Shown here: piece by piece, positions 1 to 6,262 of the stretch
How the letters are laid out: every line of letters begins with the position of its first letter
How positions within the stretch are numbered: position 1 is the stretch's first letter
Assembly (NCBI GenBank): GCA_934101225.1
Contig: CAKOQK010000019.1
Span: forward strand, 1 to 22,953
Reading direction: 5' to 3'
DNA from: an uncultured Bacilli bacterium
Lineage (GTDB): Bacteria; Bacillota_I; Bacilli_A; RF39; UBA660
Length of the DNA: 22,953 nucleotides
The notes under the pieces: model-generated
Database searches by the model: none
The model's input: only the letters and a program-made list of their open reading frames with translations
What the model was told of the DNA's origin: nothing
Translations under genes and position numbers: made by a program

Positions 1-903
1 TAGAACAGATCCTAAATATAATCTATAATGCATTCCAAAATATAATAGACTTCCTAATAATCCAAAGATAGCACCAGATGCACCTAGTGAATAACTATTA
101 GTTAATATGCATGATAATAAAGAACCGGATAATCCACTAATTAAATAGATAAGCAAGTATTTCCATTTACCTAAAAATGTTTCTAATTGATTACCTATAA
201 CATATAATGAATACATATTTACAATCAAATGATAAATTGATCCATGCATAAATATAGATGTAATTAAACGATATATTTCACCATTTCTTACTCTATATGG
301 ATCTAATATTAAAGCATTAAATAAGTTATCATTAAACATTGTTAAGATAAACACTATAACGTTTAATATAATTAATACATTAGTAACAATAATTTTTTTA
401 GGAGCAAATATACTTTCAAATCGTTCATTTTTTTCAGCACTTTTTGTATTAATATCATTAGTAATATTTATAAATGTATCAAATGAATTATCTTTCTTTA
501 AAGATACTGTTTTTAATTTAGGGAAAATACCAGCAATATTATTGTCACTTCTTAAATCCTTTAAATCATTTAGTTTATAGTTATTTATGTTTTTAGAATT
601 TGTTAAATCAACATTATCGCCTACATCTAGTAAAAGATTTAAAGTTTTCATATTAAATGTTAATGTTTTTTGTTTAATTTGTTTGGTTACATTCTTTATT
701 TTATAGTTATCGAACGCTAATTGATCATTATTATGAATATAGTTAGAATTAATACGAATTACTTTATATGGTGCTTCTAAATTTTCTAACCATATTTCAT
801 TTTTAACACCATTAACTATCATTGGTTCATAGTTTTCTTCAGTTATAAAGTAATGAACTAATTTCATTATCAATTCTTCTTTGGGATCCATATAATTATT
901 CAT
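1..903 (-). CDS. Rhomboid-family intramembrane serine protease, C-terminus cut by window edge
   Basis: An uninterrupted minus-strand frame of 301 codons starts with ATG at 903 and runs off the left edge. The start is preceded by an AGGTG Shine-Dalgarno. Residues 1-168 form a soluble N-terminal domain. The first membrane segment is about 170-190. The rhomboid signatures follow: HGSIYHLIVN (H220, H225, N229) and GASGAIFG, with S276 as the expected nucleophile. The catalytic histidine of the Ser-His dyad should lie in the missing part. A long cytosolic N-domain before the rhomboid fold resembles B. subtilis GluP/YqgP, but that assignment is inference. It is divergent from the TspO-like gene across a 63-bp gap. 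Rhomboids cleave substrates within the membrane; no substrate can be inferred here. Confidence 0.85.
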   Translation of the reverse strand, partial: MNNYMDPKEELIMKLVHYFITEENYEPMIVNGVKNEIWLENLEAPYKVIRINSNYIHNNDQLAFDNYKIKNVTKQIKQKTLTFNMKTLNLLLDVGDNVDLTNSKNINNYKLNDLKDLRSDNNIAGIFPKLKTVSLKKDNSFDTFINITNDINTKSAEKNERFESIFAPKKIIVTNVLIILNVIVFILTMFNDNLFNALILDPYRVRNGEIYRLITSIFMHGSIYHLIVNMYSLYVIGNQLETFLGKWKYLLIYLISGLSGSLLSCILTNSYSLGASGAIFGLLGSLLYFGMHYRLYLGSVL

Positions 904-966
904 TTCTTTTCACCTAATTTCATATAATATTTTATAACAAAAGGATTCGTTAGTAAAGGAGAAAAT

Positions 967-1413
967 ATGGTAAGAAAAATAGTATTCTTTGGAATTATTG
1001 TTTTAATGTGGAATTTAGGCTTAATTTTATTTCCGATTGATTATGGTTATTTAACAACTTTTAGACATTTAATTTACGTTAATTATGATATTTATCTTTT
1101 TATATGGGGATTAAATTCTTTATTTATTAGTTATTCTTTTTATAAGTTATTTATTGATTTTGATTTAAATAATAATTATATATTTGTATTTTTAATTAAT
1201 TATATATTTACCCAGGTATTTGGTATATTTTTCTTTGTTTTTAATAATTTGATTTTAAGTATAGTTTGTATGTGCATAGTCTCAACTAGTAGTGTCTTAG
1301 TTTATCTAGAAGCAAAAAAAATAGATAGATATAGTTCTAAATTTGGAATTATACCCATCATATTTAATGGAATTAATTTAATGTCTTTAATGGTTATGTT
1401 TATTCTAAACTAG
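967..1413 (+). CDS. Small polytopic membrane protein, divergent TspO/MBR-like
   Basis: A 148-residue, very hydrophobic protein with about five predicted membrane segments (roughly 4-24, 40-62, 70-90, 92-114 and 126-147). It starts with ATG after a good AAAGGAG. The pattern resembles the TspO/MBR fold: a WNLG-type first helix, a middle segment equivalent to the TspO 'lN.lWs.lFF' helix (FVFLINYIFTQVFGIFFF), then a charged AKKID turn, a Pro-containing helix and a final LN. TspO proteins bind porphyrins and other ligands, but this copy has only two tryptophans and lacks the Trp-rich core, so its function is open. The last 14 bases overlap the convergent rluD end. It could instead be a lineage-specific membrane protein. 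Confidence 0.55.
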   Translation: MVRKIVFFGIIVLMWNLGLILFPIDYGYLTTFRHLIYVNYDIYLFIWGLNSLFISYSFYKLFIDFDLNNNYIFVFLINYIFTQVFGIFFFVFNNLILSIVCMCIVSTSSVLVYLEAKKIDRYSSKFGIIPIIFNGINLMSLMVMFILN

Positions 1414-2290
1414 TTAAGGTATTTAGGAAGTCTTGAAATTCTTTAGGTAATGGGGCTGTAAAATGAAGATGTTCTTTAGTTATTGGATGATAAAAATCAA
1501 TTTCTCTTGAATGAAGGAATTGACCAAAGGGAGTACATTTCATTTTAGTGTATACAGGATCATTGTAGATTGGATAACCAATATATTTCATATGAACTCT
1601 TATTTGATGAGTCCTTCCAGTTTCTAATTTTAAATTTATTAATGTATATCCTTTATATCTTTTTAATATATTAAAATGTGTGATAGCATTTTTACTATTT
1701 TGTTTAGTAACTGTGTAGCGTTTGCGTTCACTTGGATCACGACCAATGGGAGCATCAATTAATCCTTCAGAAGTATCTAACTCTCCTATTACTAATGCTG
1801 TATAATATCTATGAATATCTTTATTTTTAAAGGCTTCAGCAAGTAATTCATGTGATTTATTATTTTTAGCAACAACCATTAAACCACTTGTATCTTTGTC
1901 AAGGCGGTGAACAATTCCAGGTCGCGTTTTACTGCCATCACTTAAATTAGTAGTATATCCCATAAGAGCATTTACTAGAGTATGTTCTTGATTACCATTT
2001 CCAGGATGAACTACCATTCCACTTGGTTTATTAATTATCATTAAATCATTATCTTCATAAACAATGTCTAATTTAATATTTTCTGGTAAAATATCAGTTT
2101 CTTCTTTAAAATTATCATCTATTAAAACTGTGTCATTAAGTTCTAATTTATAACTTGCTTTAGTTTTTTTATCATTCACTTTAATATTCTCATTATCAAT
2201 CATTTTTTGAATAATAGTACGAGAATAATCTAAATTTTCACTTAAATATTTATCAATTCTTTTTCCAACGTTTTCTTCACTTATTATCAT
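1400..2290 (-). CDS. rluD: RluD-type 23S rRNA pseudouridine synthase with S4 domain
   Basis: A 296-residue RluA-family enzyme that isomerises uridine to pseudouridine, probably in large-subunit rRNA. Residues about 1-60 form an S4 RNA-binding domain. The catalytic motif HRLDKDTSGLMVV is at 128-140, with D131 as the nucleophilic aspartate. The family motif TGRTHQIRVHMK follows in the C-terminal half. Its length is normal for S4-containing RluD/YlyB proteins. The start overlaps the lspA end by 14 bases, implying translational coupling. The lspA-ylyB order is the same in B. subtilis, where the RluD homologue directly follows lspA. The exact target uridines cannot be read from sequence. Confidence 0.92.
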   Translation of the reverse strand: MIISEENVGKRIDKYLSENLDYSRTIIQKMIDNENIKVNDKKTKASYKLELNDTVLIDDNFKEETDILPENIKLDIVYEDNDLMIINKPSGMVVHPGNGNQEHTLVNALMGYTTNLSDGSKTRPGIVHRLDKDTSGLMVVAKNNKSHELLAEAFKNKDIHRYYTALVIGELDTSEGLIDAPIGRDPSERKRYTVTKQNSKNAITHFNILKRYKGYTLINLKLETGRTHQIRVHMKYIGYPIYNDPVYTKMKCTPFGQFLHSREIDFYHPITKEHLHFTAPLPKEFQDFLNTLTSLE

Positions 2291-2720
2291 TTTTATCCTC
2301 TTTTATTGTTTTTATTATTATTAGAAATATACCTAAACATATACAAATATCACTGATGTTAAATATAGGAAAATTATAATTAAAGATTCTAAAATCTAGG
2401 AAATCTCTTACATAACCAAAGATTAAACGATCAATTAGGTTACCTATTATTCCACCAAGTAATATGTAAAATGAGAAATTTTTTTCAATATATTTATCTA
2501 TTAAGTAGATAGCTATTAATGTTATAAAAATAAACAATAAATTATAGCCTGATAGAAAACTAAAGGCTGCTCCATTGTTATGAGCATTAGTAAAATAAAA
2601 AAAATTTTTAATAATTTGAAATGATTTTAGATGTTCAATATTTTGATTAATTAAAAATTTTGTTAACTGATCTATAATTATTATTAGAAATGTTATAAGG
2701 ATATATTTCTTTTTTTTCAT
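2277..2720 (-). CDS. lspA: Lipoprotein signal peptidase (signal peptidase II)
   Basis: A four-helix membrane aspartic protease that removes signal peptides from diacylated prolipoproteins. The catalytic aspartates lie in VRDFLDF and FPIFNISD (D109 and D127 if counted from an upstream GTG at 2729). The GNLIDR and NNGAAFS motifs are also conserved. I place the start at ATG 2720 rather than the in-frame GTG at 2729. The ATG has a GTGAT Shine-Dalgarno 4-5 bases upstream, and a consensus promoter places the transcript start near 2729, so the GTG would be leaderless. The resulting length of 147 residues is typical. It overlaps rluD by 14 bases. Confidence 0.93.
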   Translation of the reverse strand: MKKKKYILITFLIIIIDQLTKFLINQNIEHLKSFQIIKNFFYFTNAHNNGAAFSFLSGYNLLFIFITLIAIYLIDKYIEKNFSFYILLGGIIGNLIDRLIFGYVRDFLDFRIFNYNFPIFNISDICICLGIFLIIIKTIKEDKNDNK

Positions 2721-2735
2721 ATTAATCACATGAAT

Positions 2736-2764
2736 ATTATACTTGGTTTATTTTAAATTTACAA
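2736..2764 (-). promoter_or_regulatory. Predicted vegetative promoter for lspA-rluD
   Basis: On the minus strand, TTGTAA (2759-2764) and TATAAT (2736-2741) are separated by exactly 17 bases. It lies across the 3' end of ylmC, so lspA-rluD could be expressed in vegetative cells independently of the sporulation cluster upstream. The projected transcript start (about 2729) supports the ATG at 2720 for lspA. Confidence 0.5.
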
Positions 2765-2969
2765 GTATTACGTCGGAACCGATTTTGGTAATGGATGAAT
2801 AATCAATTTTGTATTCGGATGCAGAAAATTTTTTTATCATTTTTAGAGAACCCACAACAAAGTAGTTAATGGAGCCATTTTCTTTTACGTCTATATCAAT
2901 TATTTTGCCTAGGTTAGCACCTGTATTTTGATTTATGATATCTTTATTTTGCATATCGGATACTAGCAT
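2748..2969 (-). CDS. ylmC: YlmC/YmxH family PRC-barrel sporulation protein
   Basis: A 73-residue single-domain PRC-barrel protein. It opens MLVSDMQNKDIIN, continues with a GANLGKIIDIDV strand pair and ends DVILVNLK, which is the usual YlmC/YmxH layout and length. These proteins are conserved in endospore formers and usually lie just downstream of sigG, as here (25-base gap). The molecular role is not established. The context suggests forespore expression, and the family assignment is strong. Confidence 0.85.
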   Translation of the reverse strand: MLVSDMQNKDIINQNTGANLGKIIDIDVKENGSINYFVVGSLKMIKKFSASEYKIDYSSITKIGSDVILVNLK

Positions 2970-2994
2970 AATATATCACCAATTAATTATATGT

Positions 2995-3768
2995 TTATCT
3001 TAAATACTTTTTCATATTATTGATGGCATTTTTTTCGATACGTGATACTTGGGCTTGTGATACTCCTAAATCAGCAGCAATTTCTAACTGGGTTTTGCCA
3101 TAGATATATCTAGCATAAAGAACATTTCTTTCTCTTAAGTTTATTTGATTTAAGGCACCATTTAAAGATATTGTATCATTTTGATCAATTAAATCTTTTT
3201 TACTTGATAATTGATCTTCTAAGTAAATTGTATCTCCTCCATCATTATAAATTGGTTCAGAAATTGATACTGGCTCTATTAATGATTCTAAAGCAAGAGA
3301 TAAATCATATTCAGTAATATTTAATTCATGACATATTTGTTTATTTGATGGTTCGATGCCATTTTTAAGTAAATAATTTTCTTTATATTTTAAAATTTGA
3401 TAAGCTGTATCTTTAATGCTTCTAGATATTCTTACAACACTTGACTCTCTAATAAACCTTTTAACTTCTCCTAAAATAAGCGGTACAGCATAAGTTGAAA
3501 ATCGAACATCATAATCAAGTGAAAAATTATCTACTGCTTTAATTAAGCCAACTGTTCCAATTTGAAATAAATCATTCATGTCATATTTGCCACTATTATA
3601 ATGTTTAATTACACTTAAAACTAATTTAAGGTTACCATTTACTATGTCATCTTTAGCAAGTTTATCCCCTTTTTGATATTTTTTAAATAAATCGATAGTT
3701 TCTTCATTTTTTAATACCTTTAATTTGTTTGTATCAATTCCAGTTATTTCAACTTTATATTTTCCCAA
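2995..3768 (-). CDS. sigG: Late forespore sigma factor SigG
   Basis: A 257-residue sigma-70 family protein. The diagnostic SigG N-terminus KVEITGIDTNKLKVLKNEE (5-23) matches the B. subtilis pattern 'KVEICGVDTSKLPVLKNEE', which is absent from SigF. Region 2 includes GNLKLVLSVI, DLFQIGTVGL and FSTYAVPLILGEVKRF. The region 4 helix-turn-helix is TQLEIAADLGVSQAQVSRIE. The start is TTG at 3768, with AGAGGAG about 9 bases upstream and no better ATG. SigG directs late forespore genes such as spoVA and SASP genes. It is followed by ylmC. A SigF/SigG-like promoter lies upstream. Confidence 0.93.
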   Translation of the reverse strand: MGKYKVEITGIDTNKLKVLKNEETIDLFKKYQKGDKLAKDDIVNGNLKLVLSVIKHYNSGKYDMNDLFQIGTVGLIKAVDNFSLDYDVRFSTYAVPLILGEVKRFIRESSVVRISRSIKDTAYQILKYKENYLLKNGIEPSNKQICHELNITEYDLSLALESLIEPVSISEPIYNDGGDTIYLEDQLSSKKDLIDQNDTISLNGALNQINLRERNVLYARYIYGKTQLEIAADLGVSQAQVSRIEKNAINNMKKYLR

Positions 3769-3788
3769 AATAAATCTCTCCTCTAATT

Positions 3789-3819
3789 TATAGTGGAAAG
3801 ATTTTAAATTGTTTATTCA
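3789..3819 (-). promoter_or_regulatory. Candidate SigF/SigG-type promoter for sigG
   Basis: On the minus strand, TGAATA (3814-3819), a perfect forespore-type -35, is followed 18 bases later by CACTATA (3789-3795), a partial match to the CATACTA -10. It lies just ahead of the sigG ribosome binding site. In B. subtilis sigG is transcribed by SigF and then SigG. The -10 match is only moderate, so this is tentative. Confidence 0.35.
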
Positions 3820-3902
3820 TACATAATTATTTTTTTTTTAAATGCAAAAGTTTAGCCTTTATTTATATGTTAAATTTTTAACGAATATCCATATGTTTTT
3901 TA

Positions 3903-3932
3903 TTGACTATTCTATAATCTATTTGATATATT
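3903..3932 (+). promoter_or_regulatory. Predicted promoter of the small toxin-like gene
   Basis: TTGACT (3903-3908) and TATATT (3927-3932) are separated by 18 bases on the plus strand. The expected transcript start near 3939 gives a leader of about 65 bases before the 26-codon ORF. Confidence 0.5.
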
Positions 3933-3963
3933 AAATTTCAGGAACATTTAATATGTTTAGGTG

Positions 3964-4001
3964 ATTACTCCATATCTTTAATAATTAAAGGAAGGAGTGA
4001 T
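3964..4001 (+). promoter_or_regulatory. Leader hairpin that buries the ribosome binding site of the small toxin-like gene
   Basis: ATTACTCC (3964-3971) is complementary to GGAGTGAT (3994-4001), which contains the Shine-Dalgarno of the 26-residue ORF. An inner palindrome CTTTAAT/ATTAAAG extends the stem. Such SD-sequestering leaders are known from type I toxin mRNAs (BsrG, Fst and others). The assignment is by inspection and was not folded computationally. Confidence 0.55.
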
Positions 4002-4004
4002 TTT

Positions 4005-4085
4005 ATGAGAAAAATTGATTATCTAATTCTTTTTCTTATAATAATTATTTTTATATTGTTATTTATTATAAATAAACTGATATAA
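4005..4085 (+). CDS. 26-residue hydrophobic peptide, predicted type I toxin
   Basis: An ORF of 26 codons starting at ATG 4005, preceded by an almost perfect AAGGAGTGAT. The peptide has a short charged start (MRKID), one membrane-spanning stretch made almost entirely of Ile, Leu and Phe (residues 6-22), and a polar NKL tail. It has its own promoter, a hairpin that hides the ribosome site, a long structured 3' region, and a convergent antisense RNA over that 3' region. Together these match Bacillota type I toxin loci such as txpA/ratA, bsrG/SR4 and fst. I do not recognise the peptide itself, and toxicity is inference. It lies alone between sigE and sigG. Confidence 0.65.
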   Translation: MRKIDYLILFLIIIIFILLFIINKLI

Positions 4086-4118
4086 AAAAATCACCATAAA
4101 CTTTGGGGGTTTTGGTGA
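4084..4118 (-). terminator. Terminator of the antisense RNA
   Basis: On the minus strand, TCACCA then AAAC pairs with GTTT then TGGTGA (10 pairs, one bulged base, loop about 7), followed by TTTTTTT ending at 4084. On the plus strand the same hairpin has no T-run, so it should terminate only the antisense RNA. It could also end sigE read-through transcripts. Confidence 0.7.
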
Positions 4119-4137
4119 ACCTTTGACAAACGGTAAT

Positions 4138-4170
4138 CACCTAGCTATCCAAATTAGGTGTTCCTTTTTT
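4138..4170 (+). terminator. Terminator of the toxin-like mRNA
   Basis: CACCTA (4138-4143) pairs with TAGGTG (4155-4160) over an 11-base loop and is followed by TTCCTTTTTT. The 5' arm is part of an 11-base sequence complementary to the leader, so this hairpin and a 5'-3' long-range pairing exclude each other. Confidence 0.6.
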
Positions 4171-4198
4171 ATTTTATGTAAGTCTTGCTTACGTATTC

Positions 4199-4227
4199 AT
4201 TATAGCAAAAATTTAACGAATTTTCAA
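4199..4227 (-). promoter_or_regulatory. Promoter of the antisense RNA
   Basis: On the minus strand, TTGAAA (4222-4227), a 17-base spacer and TATAAT (4199-4204) preceded by TGC form an extended -10. This is one of the best promoter matches in the window, as expected for a constitutive antitoxin RNA. It lies only about 30 bases beyond the sigE stop codon. Confidence 0.65.
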
Positions 4228-4256
4228 GATATTAAATTTACATAAAATTACATATT

Positions 4257-4949
4257 TTACTTAACTTCCATTATTGTTTGAAGTTTTTTTATAACTTTTT
4301 TTTCGATACGTGATATATAAGACTGACTTATACCTAACATTGCTGCTACTTCTTTTTGAGTATATTCTTCATTATTATTTAAACCATAACGAAGTATCAT
4401 AATTTCTTTTTCACGATCATTTAATTTTACCAATTCCTTTTTTAATAAATCTTTATCTATTTTTAAAGAAAATTCATCAAATACGATATTATTATCAGTT
4501 CCTAAAATATCCTCTAAGTGCAATTCATTACCCTCAGGATCATAGTTTATTGCATCTTCTAAAGAAACTTCTGTTTTTCTTTTTTTATTTTTACGAATAT
4601 ACATTAATATTTCATTAGCAATACAACGGGATGCATAGGTTGCTAATCTAATATTTTTATCTGGTTTATAAGTTTCAATTCCTTTAATTAAACCAATAGA
4701 TCCAATAGATACTAAATCTTCTAAGTCATAACCCGTACTTTCATATTTTTTAGCTAAAAATACTACCAATCTAAGATTATGTTCTATAAGTTTATTTCTA
4801 GCTTGTATATCACCTTGTTTACTTTTTATTATTTCTTCTAGTTCTTCTTCTTTAGATAAAGGTGGTGGTAATATATCTGCACTACCAACAAATAATAAAC
4901 TATTATCTATTTTTAACAACTTAAATATTAAATCAATAAATTTTCTCAT
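4257..4949 (-). CDS. sigE: Mother-cell sporulation sigma factor SigE, made as pro-SigE
   Basis: A 230-residue sigma-70 family protein with a hydrophobic/basic pro-sequence (MRKFIDLIFKLLKIDNSLLF) before the SigE hallmark VGSADILPPPLSKEEE. Region 2 contains HNLRLVVFLAKKY, DLVSIGSIGL and LATYASRCIANEIL; region 4 ends TQKEVAAMLGISQSYISRIE. Aligned with B. subtilis, SpoIIGA cleavage would fall near residues 19/20, so the pro-sequence is shorter than the 27 residues of Bacillus. SigE runs early mother-cell transcription. The start overlaps the spoIIGA end by 4 bases, giving translational coupling with its activating protease. Confidence 0.94.
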   Translation of the reverse strand: MRKFIDLIFKLLKIDNSLLFVGSADILPPPLSKEEELEEIIKSKQGDIQARNKLIEHNLRLVVFLAKKYESTGYDLEDLVSIGSIGLIKGIETYKPDKNIRLATYASRCIANEILMYIRKNKKRKTEVSLEDAINYDPEGNELHLEDILGTDNNIVFDEFSLKIDKDLLKKELVKLNDREKEIMILRYGLNNNEEYTQKEVAAMLGISQSYISRIEKKVIKKLQTIMEVK

Positions 4950-5710
4950 AGTATCTCCTTATTTAATATAATTTTTATTCCATTTATGTTTACATCTGAT
5001 AAGCCAATTAACGCTTTTTTGGTTTTTTTATTATTAACTAATATTTTTTCAGGGGAAAATACTTCTAATAAATCTTTATTATTAACTGTATAGTATGGTA
5101 CTAGAAATGTTTTAATATGATCATCTATTAACGAAGAATTAACTAGAATAATTGGTTTATGAAAGTATGGATCTTTTAGTTTATTTCCAGTATCTAAAAA
5201 GGCAGTATCTTTAATAACTTTATCATTATAGTAAATTTCAATATTGTAATAATTTTGATATTCAATTTGATAATGCTTTTGTTTATTTATATATTTAATT
5301 ATAATAATTGGACTAATTAGTAGAAGTATGTAAAGATTTATTTTTAAACCATTGTTTTCAAAGATGTAGCCTTTATTTGATAGAGTAACTGTATCATTAA
5401 GTAAGTAAATTGTTCCACCTAAAATAATACTTAAGATATATAAATAAACTAAATTGTCTTTGAAATAATTAAAATTTTGATATTTAAAACTGATTACTAC
5501 CATAATGATGCTAGTTATAAATTTATATGTTAATAATAATAAGTTGTTGTTTATATAAAATAATAGAATTGTTGATAATGAACCAAAAATTGAAGCAATA
5601 ATTATACGAATGATATTAGGTTTTCTTTTTAATAAAACTGAGACACCAATTAAAAGTAATAAGTCTATTAAGAAGTTAAAAATAATTATTAAATCAACAT
5701 ATATTACCAT
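4946..5710 (-). CDS. spoIIGA: Sporulation sigma-E processing protease SpoIIGA
   Basis: A 254-residue membrane-bound aspartic protease that activates pro-SigE at the sporulation septum. The N-terminal half has five or so hydrophobic segments (about 3-25, 32-52, 58-77, 88-104 and 124-140). The soluble half carries FLDTGNKLKDPYF, with D173 of the DTG motif as the single catalytic aspartate; the enzyme acts as a dimer. It is shorter than the roughly 309 residues of B. subtilis, mostly at the C-terminus. The ATG follows a strong AAAGGTGAT. It is the first gene of the spoIIG operon, with sigE directly after it. Confidence 0.92.
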   Translation of the reverse strand: MVIYVDLIIIFNFLIDLLLLIGVSVLLKRKPNIIRIIIASIFGSLSTILLFYINNNLLLLTYKFITSIIMVVISFKYQNFNYFKDNLVYLYILSIILGGTIYLLNDTVTLSNKGYIFENNGLKINLYILLLISPIIIIKYINKQKHYQIEYQNYYNIEIYYNDKVIKDTAFLDTGNKLKDPYFHKPIILVNSSLIDDHIKTFLVPYYTVNNKDLLEVFSPEKILVNNKKTKKALIGLSDVNINGIKIILNKEIL

Positions 5711-5727
5711 TTATCATCACCTTTTAG

Positions 5728-5761
5728 ATTATAAAATATTTAACTTTAAAAAAATGTCGAA
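5728..5761 (-). promoter_or_regulatory. spoIIG promoter with Spo0A box and long spacer
   Basis: TATAAT (5728-5733, minus strand) lies 21 bases from TCGACA (5755-5760), which overlaps an exact Spo0A box TGTCGAA (5755-5761, plus-strand reading). B. subtilis spoIIG is a classic SigA promoter with an abnormal 22-base spacer and Spo0A boxes at the -35, so the match in both features is notable. The box also lies in the A-rich tail of the pseudopilin terminator. Confidence 0.6.
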
Positions 5762-5787
5762 AAAAAATCAAGATTTTAATATCTTGA
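5759..5787 (-). terminator. Terminator after trmB-pseudopilin
   Basis: On the minus strand, TCAAGAT (5781-5787) pairs with ATCTTGA (5768-5774) over a 6-base loop and is followed by about nine T residues. It separates the trmB transcript from spoIIGA. Confidence 0.8.
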
Positions 5788-5800
5788 ATTTATTGTAATA

Positions 5801-6262
5801 TTATTTGCAAATTTCATCTATTTTTATGGTCTCATCTTTTCCTTCGTTTTCATTACTTATTGCTTTTGAATTTTTATCGTATCTTATTCTAAATTCAATA
5901 TCGTTTAAACTTGTATTATTTACTGGATTAATTATTGTATCATGATCGTTAATTTTTTGGTCAAAATTTACTAAATTATTTTTAGCTATTTTTTCAAATG
6001 TAGCTGTGCAAGTTATTTTATCTTCTTCATTATCGCAATTATCTAACATATTACATCCATCTTCTTTAGAAAAACATCCATAATTGTCTTGAGCCCATAA
6101 ATTTAGTGCTTCTTCAGCTAATTCTATTTTTGATTTGCATAATTTTACTTTAGACTGATAAGCTACTTTTTGAACTTGTGGAACTACTATAACCATAATT
6201 AGTGAAATAAGTACAATTACAGCAAGTAACTCAACTAAAGTAAATCCTTTTTTATTCTTCAT
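5801..6262 (-). CDS. Type IV pilin-like (pseudopilin) protein with prepilin cleavage motif
   Basis: A 153-residue protein with a canonical class III signal: MKNKKG followed by FTLVELLAVIVLISLIMVI. Cleavage and N-methylation are expected between G6 and F7. The hydrophobic helix (7-29) leads to an extracellular domain of about 120 residues. That domain carries a cysteine-rich loop (C64, C70, C75, C85 region) and a terminal cysteine, suggesting disulphides after export. No pilus ATPase, platform or prepilin peptidase gene is in the window, so it must use machinery encoded elsewhere. The start overlaps the trmB end by 11 bases and has an AGGAAG ribosome site. A ComG-like DNA-uptake or secretion role is possible but not shown. 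Confidence 0.85.
   Translation of the reverse strand: MKNKKGFTLVELLAVIVLISLIMVIVVPQVQKVAYQSKVKLCKSKIELAEEALNLWAQDNYGCFSKEDGCNMLDNCDNEEDKITCTATFEKIAKNNLVNFDQKINDHDTIINPVNNTSLNDIEFRIRYDKNSKAISNENEGKDETIKIDEICK

Larger units (their letters stand above)
4084..4192 (-). ncRNA. Predicted antisense antitoxin RNA, about 110 nt
   Basis: The predicted transcript starts near 4192 behind a strong promoter and opens with a 5' hairpin (GTAAG, 5-base loop, CTTAC at 4178-4192). It crosses the 3' untranslated part of the toxin-like gene and ends at a strong hairpin with T7 (4084-4118). It is fully complementary to the toxin mRNA downstream of the stop codon, the 3'-overlap arrangement of RatA/TxpA and SR4/BsrG. 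It also carries the sense sequence TAGGTGATTAC found in the toxin leader, so it can compete for the same partner. No open reading frame was seen in it. Confidence 0.55.

Noticed and set aside
4176..4194. ATGTAAG/CTTACGT palindrome as an attachment or insertion site
   Set aside because: It is better explained as the 5' hairpin of the predicted antisense RNA; there is no second copy in the window.
3900..4200. Riboswitch or T-box upstream of a sigma gene
   Set aside because: The structured elements are accounted for by two convergent short transcripts; no T-box or known aptamer consensus was recognised.
5610..5798. Plus-strand frame of 62 codons across the spoIIGA start
   Set aside because: It is antisense to a clear spoIIGA gene and to its promoter, with no ribosome site.
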